Origin: Dirofilaria immitis | Lineage: Eukaryota > Nematoda > Chromadorea > Rhabditida > Onchocercidae | Direction of reading: 5' to 3' | Length of the DNA stretch: 64,000 nt | NCBI GenBank assembly: GCA_024305405.1 | Contig: JAKNDB010000087.1 | Location: forward strand, 2,046,001-2,110,000 | Shown here: positions 25,230 to 37,000 of the stretch, in pieces | Layout of the letters: the number at the start of each line of letters is the position of its first letter | Position numbering within the stretch: the first letter of the stretch is position 1 | The notes under the pieces: generated by a model | Databases searched by the model: none | What the model saw: only the letters and a program-made list of their open reading frames with translations | What the model was told of the DNA's origin: nothing | Translations under genes and position numbers: made by a program

Positions 25230-25938
25230 AAATAATGACAAATTATATAGATATATATATATGCCTATATGTGTGTATGTGCATGGCATGTGTATGTGTG
25301 TGTGTATGTATGTATGCGTGCGTGTGTATATATATATATATGTATCTCGAAGTACCAGTATATATGCGGCATATGCCGTGTGCATTTATAGATATATTGA
25401 ATCGAATAATGCCACAGCCCATTCTTCGCATCGATCTAGAAAAGAACTGAATAAAAAAGAGAGAAAGCGAGGGATGAAGAAATGAAGAGAGATGGGCGTA
25501 AAAGAAAGAGAAAATGAAATGAAGGATGTGTGAAGATAAAGACTAATAAGATTTAGAGAGAGAAAAGTAAGGAAGAAGAGAAAGAAAGGAAGCGGAATTT
25601 TGTTGACCTCCTCATACACATAACATAAACACACACACACACACACACATATCTATCTATCTATCTAATTTAATCGCTTTCGTAGTTATCCCGTATACTT
25701 GCCGGATGGATGGGTTATTTTGTTGCAATCATTGTGCCAAGTCTGTCCAATCATTCATTCTAAATGGGATTGATATTTTGGCAACAACAAATTATCACAA
25801 TCATCGAGGAATACCAAAAAAAAAAAAAAAACCATCCCTCTTCTTCATTTTCCTTTTTCTTATTCAACTTCCTGAAGCAATTCGATATATGATTCTAACA
25901 ATGATGACAATGTGACACATACATACACATGCATACAT

Positions 25939-25969
<31 letters not shown>

Positions 25970-27363
25970 TACACATACACAACCATTCATTATAAGGAAC
26001 GATAGGCTTATTTTTCGCAGATGTTCTGGCCAATATCTTATTATCTCCTACTATTATCATCCTCCCTTCTTTAGATTATTGAAAGGGATTTGTTGTTGTC
26101 TCTGTCTTCTCTTATATTTCATTTGATCTCTTTCTTGCATATATTATGTAAATTTTTCTTATTTTGTCATTGTTTTATATAATAATTGCCTGACTTCCTC
26201 TCTCTAATTATCTTCTCTCGTCTACTCTATTATGTATCATCATCATTTATTTTTAATAATTTCCTTATTAAATGATCTTTCCTCTTGTCTTCTTTTTTTT
26301 CTTTTTGAGAAAAGACAAGTGGAGAATACTTACCTTACTGTATTATTTGTTGTTACATTTACATTCTCTCATTCTCTCTCCGTAGAGAGAGAATGAGAGA
26401 AATACGAAGATGGGAATATTTCTTCTTCACTTTTTGAAAAAAAGAAACAAAAAAATGAAAGAACTGTGCTTCTTCCTTTTTCACTTCTATTTATAAAGAA
26501 TAAGGATCAATTCTTGCATACTCATTCAGTGATAATATGATAACAATATATGTGGTAGTGATAGTGACCGAAGATATGATTATGATAATAGTGATGGAGT
26601 AAATGATAAGACTGCAATTATCTTCTTGATCTCTTTTCATTCACTTTTAGCAATCATTTCATATATGTCATATATACATATATTATGGCGCTCCTTCCCA
26701 CTGTTTATTAGAATCATCACCAAAGGTTAAATGAAAAGAAGACAAAGATAATCAGTCAACCGAATGTACCTGTCCCGCAAGAAACTTATTTGCAGAACAA
26801 AGAACACTGCCCTGATTCTTCTTCTCTTCAAGTCTCTCCGCAATAGACCGGTTTTACTTCTGCAGGATTAATTGCAAGACCAATTTTCCTGATAAATGTC
26901 ACTAAAGAATGATCGGGTTCAAAGCAATTAAATGAAAGAATTTTTAATTCCCGTTTATTCGATAATAATAAAATATCCGATAATATTATGTTGCAATTTT
27001 TCAAACATATTCCTTCTACAAAGAAATAGAACTAGGAAGTTTCTGCCTCTCTGTTCAATAATTTTTATAAATTGCAATTTAATCCCTTATTATATCAATC
27101 ATTTTCATTCTTTCCTAAAAATTAAAAGAAAAAAATACGGCATTAAACCAATCAAAACAATCACACATATTATATAACTTTTATTAATTATCCATTTATT
27201 TTAAAAATATTTTTTAATCCTTTAAATACAAATATTTTATTATATTTTGAAATGTAAGAATGCTATCGCATCTTTGTCAGAATTCAATCTCATCAAAAAA
27301 CTTTTCAATTTAATCTGAAACAATAGGCTAAATTCTAGTAGTAGTAAAGCTTACTGACAGTAT

Positions 27364-27402
<39 letters not shown>

Positions 27403-28690
27403 CATACATATATATAAAAATCTGATAAATAAACTTATGCGAGAAAAAAATGTAAATAAATGTTTGGTATTTCTGGCTGTCTATATGTGTATGTCGTGTG
27501 TGTATATGTGTGGATGAGTGTATGTATGTATGTATGTATGTATGTACGTATGAATACAAAATAATGATGGGAAGAAAAGGGATGAGTATTTCATTTCTTT
27601 CCCTTAAATTCATCCTTTAAGAAGAATAATAATGATCGTATCGTATATGCAAATATACAATCATTTATTATCGATGTTTACAGTATCCTATCAAATATAT
27701 ATCTTTCATAATTACTGCGTATCTGTATATCATCACATATCCAACTTAATGATTTTATCTGGATAAATGTGAGTTTATCGAAGAGAGGTTAGTTGGTCCC
27801 TGTATGCATGTATGTATGTATGTATATATATGTATATGTGTACGTGTATGTGTATGTGATGGCCTGCCCTGTCTTTGTGAGTGCAATGAACAAGAACCAC
27901 CGACAAAGCCATTAATCTTTCACTGGAATTATCGTACGGTTTATGGGCGATGTGCTGTTGCTGTTGCTGTTGCTTTTGCTGCTGCTGCTGCTGCTGCTAC
28001 TACTACCACTATTACTGCATCATATATATGTGTATGTGTGTCATAAACGAGGTTAGTTAAAGAGAGTGTTCGCTTTGTCCTCTATTACAAAGGGAGAGAG
28101 AGAGAGGAGATTAGGAAGAATAAGGAGCAAGGGTCACATGTTTGTAAATGATCGATTTTATCTATCAATAAAGAACGATGATAATGATGATGGTGATGCT
28201 GATGATGATGACGATAATGATGATGGCATGACATGCAATGCTGCAACGGTCAAAACTTCAATCAGTTATCGATCACGGAGAGAATTGGTTAGGATGACGG
28301 GAAAAATGGAAAGAAGTGAAGTTCCAGGTGGAAGAAGGGGAGCAAGGGATATCTAGGAGGAATTAAATTCTCTCCCTTTCTCTCTCTCTCTCTCCTCTTC
28401 CTCTCTCAATTAAATTGGATGTGTGTATGCAATATGCAATCACCTCGATGTGTAGTTTTATTTTAAAGGAGTGGGGAGAGAAAATGGAACTGCCTGTATG
28501 AACTCAAATGTATTATCATATACCTTACGGGAAGGGAGGGAAAATGTTCTACCACTTCAGCCGCCTTTTAATCCTATTTACCCGTACAATCAGGTAGCCT
28601 AACAACCAAACTTATAAAAACCCATCCTTTCCAAATTTTTCCTTCCCCTATTCTTCCTTCCCTCCCTCCCTCCCTCCCTTTCCCTCTTTT
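25230..28690. repeat. Microsatellite-dense segment
   Basis: Many short tandem repeats: TA/TG-rich at 25230-25345, (AC)n at 25629-25649 followed by (ATCT)n to about 25667, (AC)n at 25945-25969, (CATA)n at 27362-27381 running into (CA)n to about 27404, (TATG)n at 27520-27545, (TATG)n at about 27804-27824, (TGC/TGT)n at 27954-27999, GAT-rich at 28170-28225, GA-rich at 28090-28108, (CT)n at 28381-28394 and (CCCT)n at 28660-28680. They create spurious open frames with His/Thr, Val/Cys or Asp runs. Confidence 0.9.
26364..26401. repeat. Perfect 17-bp inverted repeat with CGTA loop
   Basis: Left arm 26364-26380 (core CTCTCATTCTCTCTC) and right arm 26385-26401 (core GAGAGAGAATGAGAG) are exact reverse complements around the four bases CGTA. 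The arms are pyrimidine and purine rich. It lies in non-coding DNA and could form a hairpin or cruciform. Confidence 0.9.
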
Positions 28691-31210
28691 GCAACAGCAG
28701 ATGCTATTTGGTTAAGTGTGTGAATCGATAAACAGTTGAGTAAGCTGTAAACATTGGGATTGCAGAATGTCGGGCAAATATTCAAACGAAAAATATGGGT
28801 CGGATTGGCTGCTCCGTGCAGCCAAAAAAAAATGCTGAAGGGTAGAGACTATGAAACATTTTGACAATAATTGGAATGGGTTGTAATACGTCGCACAATT
28901 GTTATTACTTCACTGTGCCGCACCTAAAATTCTTTTTTTTTGCAATGATGAAAATGCTTCCGCATTGATCGCTACATTGTAATCTGTTGTTACTATCTCA
29001 AAAAAAAAGAAAAAGATGTATCTAACAATTTACCACACAAACAGCCTTTCATATATGTATCATTTCGGGAAAAACTTCACCAGTAAATGGTACGATAACT
29101 GCGATCAAGATTAATCCCAAATATATCATCTCATATATATCACCTCATTTAAATACTTTGAAATTTTAAATCCTACAGCACCCTCTATAAGCTCAATATC
29201 AATTTATATCCCGCTGACAGAAATCTGACCTTTAACAATATTTGTTAAGCACAATGAAATACTTAACGGCTTAAAAACAGCAAAGTTTAGCGACTAAAAC
29301 TTCGGCTAATTTCTACGATGATGAAGCTAAATCTGTCTTACACAGTAACAAAAACTTTTTAGCATTCAGGCAAATTCACTGTCAAAAATCTTTCGATTTA
29401 ATCGTGCATCCAATGCACATTAAACAAGGTGACCTTCCTCGACATCTTCTGCATTATCATATTCACTCCCTGAAGTTATGTTTTAACTAAACTAGGAGCA
29501 ACTTAGGTGAATAAAGGTACGGCACAAAAATTTGTAATAACATGTAAAAGGAGTCATATCTCGCTTACCATACTTCGCAATTGCGAATAATTTTTGTTGC
29601 TCTACTTTATAATGGACATGATAACTGGTTCTACGACCGCAATATTTATTCATGTCTCACATTCCGCTACGTAATGAAGGAATATTCTTCAGATGCCTAG
29701 AGTGTTCTGGTATCAACTACCACTGACTTTATAAGAATTAAGTTTATATGAAAACGACTATGCGTTGCTCAATTTCCGTCAACATGGCTAATTTTCTCAT
29801 GCACAATATGCGCAATCAAGCGAATCATGTCACAAGAATTTATATGTCGACGATGTGTATTATTTCAGGTGAGCAGTGAAATAATGGATAATGTTTAATT
29901 CCAACATAATCGAAAATACTTTGAAGGGAAATCATTAAATATCTCGATTAATATTTCGTCCCGTTAAAACAATATGGACCTGTAAATTTTCCGATTATTT
30001 CTCGAATAGATCGAACAAATATTTCAGTCATTATTAAATCCTAAGTCTTTCTACTTTCTAGGTTCAAAAATACCTGTCAAATACGTCAGTCAGTGTCTAA
30101 TTTATGTGATGATCAGTGACTTGTTCTACCTAGTTACCCAATTTAACAGAAACCGTTACCAATTTCCTATTCATAATGTCTTAAAACTAGTCACAAGGAA
30201 ATTTCTAGCATTTGTTCCTCTTTTAAATAATTTTTATGATGTTGAAAATATAAAGGAAGATCCAGCAAATCTAAAATTTTTTGCAACATAGGCGTCACCA
30301 ACGAAAACTTGTATCAGGTTGCTAAGTAAAATTGGTTAACTAGGTAGAAACTGTAATAAAAATTCATAAAATGCGGAAAATGAACGAGAATGTGTAATTG
30401 CGTCTTTCATAACACATAACATTCGTGGTGTCTCTAAGTGTGGCGGTAGTATATCAGTTTCTTGTAAATTACGCGAAATTTTGATAATTTTTTATTAATA
30501 CGTTCAGTACTCTTAGGCAATAAGATTATGATATCATTTTGCATGATATATAGTTTATTTCGAAGGGTTATATGAGTGGAAAAAGAATAGGAAGGGGAAT
30601 AGAGTAGGGCGTTCATCTTATTAGTTATAGATATCCTGAAATATCTATACGGAGAAGGAAGAGATAAGACTTGTACCGAAGTCACACAGTGAGAGCCATT
30701 GCAGATTGAATCTGAACTGAATCACATCACTTCGTCGTAATACACAATGAAGTCCATCATATCAAAGGAAAAGACATTCACCACTGTCCATCACCACGGG
30801 GCTATCACCACATGCCACCACCGCCACCCGTACTACCGCAACCACCACCTTTCCCGACAACACGGCACACGAGTGAGCAGTTGCTATGCAATGGATGGCA
30901 GACATAATCGAATGGGCGGGAACGTCGATAGCATATATGAGTGGGTGGTTCCACAACGGCAAACGGTATAATAGTCTCTCTCGTTCTTCCAGTCTGTATA
31001 ATGGAAGGGAATGATAGAATGTAAGGGAAAAGGCAAGGGAGAGAAAGAGAGAAGATTGAATCCCTCCCCTCATTGTTTAGGTATAAGCATTTGGTGCTTT
31101 CTGTGGTGGGTGGAGGAGGAGGGTTGTTGTGCTTGTCACGTTAGTGCCTATGATTCTGCTCTTGACTGACTGACGACTATGGCGACGGTGGTGACGGCGA
31201 CGTCGCCGGC

Positions 31211-31317
31211 TACGGCTACGGTTATGGTTATGGTTATGGTTATGGTTATGGTTACGGTTACGGTTACGGTTACGGTTACGGTTACGCTGCGGTTACGGTT
31301 ACGGTTACGGCTATGGC
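31211..31317. repeat. TAYGGY hexamer array (Gly-Tyr coding in one frame)
   Basis: About 18 units of TAYGGY: first TACGGC, then five TATGGT, then several TACGGT, with one interrupted unit near 31286. On the + strand one frame reads an alternating Gly-Tyr run of about 13 pairs, preceded by Gly/Asp-rich codons but with no ATG. It is not the nematode telomere repeat TTAGGC. Most likely a simple repeat; an exon cannot be excluded. Confidence 0.75.
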
Positions 31318-34075
31318 GTAAATTTACCATTACTATCAATTAGCAAGACGTAGTTATCCGTTTATCCTTTGGTGTATTTTCCGAAGTATATTCCACAACT
31401 TTTCTCCTGTTTGCTTTATTTATGTTATTTTTTCATCTTTTATTACTGCTATTTCTCTTCGCTAAGACTAAGTTTGATTTCATTCACGAAATATTGGTGA
31501 ATGAACGTTTCGTTCTTCTAATTTAGTAATGTTTGTTTATATTTCATATCAGCATTCACGTGATAGTGACGAATGCACGTTTTACTCACGTAACATTGAT
31601 GATTGAACATTTTGTTGTTTAAATTTTTGCGCTTATTTTATCATTTTGATCACTTGAATTCATTCGAAGTATACGATTAAATTTGAGGACAATACACCTA
31701 CATTAATGTTGATGTGAAATATAAATGATTGCTAAATTATGATGTTTCCCATTTTTCTATCAAGAAGGTACTCACTGTGGCTGTGTTTTAGATGTCTCAC
31801 CAAGAATTATTGATTAGTTCATGTTAAGCGTGATTGTGCGAACGATTAGGATAAGATTTGATAGGATATATGGTCGACCTTTCTCAGTCAATAGAACTAG
31901 GGCATCAATTTAAGTGCAAAAGATTTCCAGATTTTCATAGCTTGAACAAGCGAAGTTTGTAAGGAAGAGAGGAGCATCGGTCATGTTGATAATGATTCCG
32001 TAGTATAGTGTAATTCAATTTATCGTATTCAAACTTTGCAGACAGTTTTCGCAAAACACTGATATAGGGTTTTGTCGGGTAAAATAGTGCTATTCCAACA
32101 AATTGCTTCGCGTAAAAACGAATTCCCAGAGCTATATTTCGAGAATGACTTCATGCAACTTTTTTGCTATAAACTGGAATTATATCGAAGTTTCAGTTTT
32201 GGTTATTTTTGAAATTAAATTTGTAGAGCAGGAGCTTACATTAATGTATTTTTAATCATAAGATGGTTGATTCTGTTTATTTCTTACATGCGAAAAGGTG
32301 AGGAAGACGAAATATGAAGTATGAGGAGGATAGCTGAATTTGCTACTGAACAGTTGTGTTCTTAATATTTATCTATCTTTTATGTTTCTATTGCTGCTAA
32401 AGCTACTACTGTTATTGCTAATCTTTCGTGCTCCTGCTGTATTTCAAGCTTTACTCCGATTCCCGACCTTTGTTCATTTGATCTGAATTCTTTGATATTG
32501 CTGGACATATTCATTTCTCTTTAGTTCTGAAATTTTACCACGGGAAAGCATTCTTTCCCTTCTACAACTCCTCCTCTTCGTATCTTATGAGCTTTTTTTT
32601 TAATTTACATAAATGAAATTTTGTTCACTTTTAGAAACTTTGCATAAAGGAAATTTGTTTAAAAAAATGACATTCGATTTGTGTAGTTGTTGATTTACTG
32701 TAGTTATCCAGACAATTGTTCCATTCGTTGTAGATGGAAGCGATATCATGTGGCGAATAATTAAAGGATATTTTTGAGTAATTAGGCATACCTCGGAGTT
32801 AAATAATTTGTTGATACGCGATTTTTATATTTGGTGAAAACGATATGGTTTTTATTTTTACTTGTCTTCTGTGACCGACAAATACAGTTTTAACTAGAAG
32901 TTTGGTATTGAAATAAATGCGTCAAATTTAATTCAAGCTGATCTATAGATGAAAGGTTTGTGGTAACAAGTGATTCGCACTTTATATTGTGTTATTTGAC
33001 ACTGCTCATCAATATTTGACACTAAAAATCATTTTGTTTTTCATAAGAAGCTGTCACAAGTGTTTGATAAGGAGAGAATTACTTGTTACTAATGATTGTC
33101 AACGTTTCTAAGAAAATTTTTAGCGGCGTAAGTTACGGATAATTGTCTCGTTCATTCCCGAGTGGAAGGGATTCAAGAAAGTGTAGTGATTCATGCGCTT
33201 TTCGTATTTCCCTTGTTTTTTAGATTAAATTGCATTGGAAGCATCAAGAAATGTAGTATGAGAAAGGGAGAAGGGAACATTTCTGAGTAGTGCTTTAACA
33301 TTTTGGCAGTTCGTCACTTTTTCACTTGATTTTCATGCCCATTAAGTGTTAGGCTTATACATCCATTATGCTTTCTTTGATTCGGATTTTCCAAAATGGA
33401 ATTTCGGATTAAGAAATTGTGTATATCCTGCATTTTGAAGGAAAATTGGCGAAAAGTGCTGAACATTAAATGTGCTGGATGTTGCATATTCCGGAAACCT
33501 GATCTTAAAGATTATTGCGTATCAAGATTCCAGAATTCTCAAAAGTGTTTCATGTTCACAATCTATAAAGATTTTCGTTTCTCTCCTTTACTGAGCTAAT
33601 TTATGATACGTGAAATTTTTAATAGTCGCTTTTTAATTACATGTAAAAACCGGTGGATTTTATTCGCAGGATTAATTGCTTAATTCTCAGGAAACGTTTT
33701 TTCTTTTTGTTTTTCCACACTTTTTTGAACTAGTTTATATTTTCCAGGATTACAGCGTGACAAATATACGATTAACAAGCGGCTGATGTATGGAATATAA
33801 CGGATGAGGGATCATCCTGCACTATACGAAGTATTGCTTTGGAAACGTCAGCAGGACTCAGAATCATTTAACGAAATATTCAAGGAAGGAAAGAAACGGA
33901 AAAGTTACGCCTGAACGGAAAAAGTAAAACAAATTAAAACAATAAGCTAAATCTGACGTTACACAATAATAATTCTTATCATTTATACGTAACACTATTA
34001 AAAAAACTGTGATTTGTTGGCGATTCACGAACCAGTGAACAGTTGCACGCGCCGTATTGCCAATTCTTCCATGGA

Positions 34076-37000
34076 ATGGTTATCAGCGCCCAAGTGCTTA
34101 GTGTTAACATTGGCGGAAGCAGCAATAACAGTAATAGCGGTAATAGTAGTTGTAAAGGAACGAAATTCGGCGTTAGCGATAAGAACAGTTCACCAAAAAC
34201 GGCAAAAATTACAACTGTTGACGAAGTCGAAAATCAGGAAGATCAGCAACAAAAAATCAAAATTGTAGCATCAATTCACTGTTTACAAAAACTTCATCTG
34301 CTCTCTGGTTTAAGTGTCCTCATTATTACCAGTCGCAACAACATTCTAAGTGGCTACTGAATTGTTGCACGTCAAATCTTCCCACGGCCGCGCAAAAATT
34401 AACTGTTCTGATTGATAGTATCGGTGGCTGTATTCCAGATCCTATCACAAAATCAGCGACCAATATCTCCATCGTTACTACTGCTACTGATAGTAAAAAT
34501 ACGACGACAACAACAATCACAACGGTTTCCGCCATAACTGTTCCTGAGAGTACGACAGAGCAGGATATGAGCCGTGAGAGTCGTCATGTCCATGTAATTG
34601 GCCTACCGGATAGTCTTTCGGATGAACGAGTCTCATCATTTTTTCCACGTAAACAATTTTTTTGATTTTTTTTTGCCTTTATTTTGTAGGTCCCTTCATA
34701 TTTGAATTAATAAAGCGTAATGTCAGTGAGCTATATGATTGCTTTATACAATAACATTTATGAATTTCATAAGGGTAAAGTAAATGCATACTATCCTATA
34801 GAGAAATAAGTAGTGTATGAAGATCTTTTTATAGATTTTGATTATTTCACTGCTAAAATCTTACAGGTTTAGGGTTACAATATATAAAATATGAATTAAG
34901 TTTCATTGTATGCCAAATATATCGCTTAAATAAACGGACTTACAAGGAGCGAATATCATAGTCAAAGCATAAATATCACTGTTTAAGTAAAAATAAGGGT
35001 GCTACAACATACTGGTCCTCATAATATTATTTATCATTACCAGAAATTCAGTATCGGGATTTAAATCAAGTTTTTAGTAAAAAATGGCAATTACGTAATG
35101 GAATGTTCCTAACTTAACTAGCTAAGGTTAAGCTTAAGATATTATCTGGAAGATATTCGCGAATTTATAATTGTATTAATTTCTTAGTAATTTAGGAATG
35201 AGGGAGTAGTGCTTGAAATGAGTATGTAGCATTTTGGATAGTGATGTCTGATATCGAATCACTTCAGTCTAAAGGTAATAAACAAATTTAAAGAGGGATA
35301 AGGAAATTGATTGGTAATGGTGAGCTGCTGAGAACAACATTAAAAATCAAAGCACTTTTATGCATTCTTTCAATTTATGCAAAAAGTGCTATGGTATAAC
35401 GAATACGATGCTTGCATTTTTGATCACTCTAATGAACTCTTTATTAACTTCTATGAAACTTTTAATAATTAGTTTCTTATAACAGCGGGTACTTACCTAA
35501 CATATGCTGTAACAAATATTTATTGCATAAAGGTAATGACTGGAACAAGGTGGAAGGATGGAAAAATTGAACTTTTACATGTTCATATTTTTGGGTTACA
35601 TATTTTTAAGCATACATTGCACAATATGCGATCATGCTGCGCAGTTTGCTGTGATTTGCGGGATAATATGCATTGTCCGTCCATCATTTTTCACTTTTCT
35701 AGTCATTTGTGTGCTGTTGGTAGTCTCCGAGGACCAAAGATTGGGTTCTTAATTTTTTGTACGAAAAGAAGAATTAGTTTGCGATGCCTGCATACTTCTT
35801 GACGCCATTTTTTTTTGCTTTTCTGTTCATCTAATCTTCCAGGTAAAGCAGACAGGTTAATTTATTTGTCTTGTGTAGCATAAAATGAGTAGTAACAGTT
35901 AGCATTAGCAGATTGACCTGTCTATAGATTGAATAGTATTAGGTAACTCTTTGTTTTTATGATAATTGTAATTTAATTCATTCGTCTTGTTCCATAATGC
36001 AGACTTTGTACTCTGTACATGATGATATTATTTTGTTTAAATCTCTTGAGAAGATAATGACTGTCATATGATATATCAAAAAGTTGAGCAATATTACTTT
36101 TCATATGTGGGTATGATGTAGATGATAGTAACAGCGGAACACTTTTTTTTTCTTTTTCTGTAACGGCATCATTCAATAGTACAGAATAAATGAGCGTAAG
36201 GACAATAAAGGCATTGTGCTGATTATAGTTGTCACAGATCTTTTGTAGATGATTTGGTTATCCCCGATACATGAGTTTTTTAATGTTGATAATTCATAAA
36301 AAGAAGAAAAATCAAATTGCACGCTTCTTCTATAACAAGTAAAAGTAGTAATAAGTTCATTTTGGTGACAGATGTATGATATGGTACAATGATGATTTAT
36401 ATTCAATGCCTGGACAGTTTTTTATCAAATTTTCTAGTGTAAAATTCACAGTGTCAAATATCATGATAAGCAATCATTTAAGGCACAACGCGACATCCAT
36501 TAAACATTTGGGTTTATTGAATGTCTTCGATGTTATTGAATTCAACATCTTCAGATCAGATATATTAATGAGATATTATGCCCACATCAGATCATTTTTT
36601 ATTCTGGACATAAAATGACTCCAAGCATGAACAAGATTAATAGTTTCCAGGCGTTATTTGTGAGATTGCGTAAATATTTTTTAGATTCGGTCGTGTACAA
36701 AAAGTGGAACGTCTGGATGCCACTAGTTTTGTGGTTAGTTTTATGGATGTTCGATCGGCACAAAAAGCCCATTCAATGGAGCCAAAATTTCAAGGTCACC
36801 AGTTACGAATCGCATTTCACGAACAGAGCAAGAAGTGAGCAGAAAACGCCATATTTTGCAGATTGCATAAATATTACTGTTACTGTGAAGAATCAGAATT
36901 GATTGCAATTAATTCTGCAACTGCTTATCTGTCTATCTGGCTGACTCGCTATCGAGTACTTGCCTAGCTTTCTGAAGCTAGCTTGCTTCTGCTTTGGTTT

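Larger units (their letters stand above)
23039..34075. other. Gene-poor 11 kb between divergent ATP synthase d and SPEN genes
   Basis: No exon series with consistent splice phases was found on either strand. Open frames here are caused by simple repeats or lack family-like composition. The region should hold the promoters of both flanking divergent genes and possibly 5' UTR exons of the SPEN gene. Distinct structures inside it are listed separately. Confidence 0.55.

Noticed and set aside
28066..28356. Asp-rich open frame
   Set aside because: Caused by a GAT repeat; composition outside the repeat is not protein-like and no splice partners were found.
30747..31073. His-rich + strand frame and Leu-rich minus strand frame
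   Set aside because: Short, low complexity, no homologous motif or exon context.
31211..31317. Interstitial telomere repeat
   Set aside because: The units are TAYGGY, not the nematode telomere hexamer TTAGGC.
31148..31339. Val-Thr/Ile-Thr repeat protein on the minus strand
   Set aside because: It is a by-product of the TAYGGY array; no splice or family evidence.
35536..36902. Several 60-95 residue frames in the SPEN intron
   Set aside because: No family-like sequence and no phase-matched splice sites to neighbours; expected by chance in this length.
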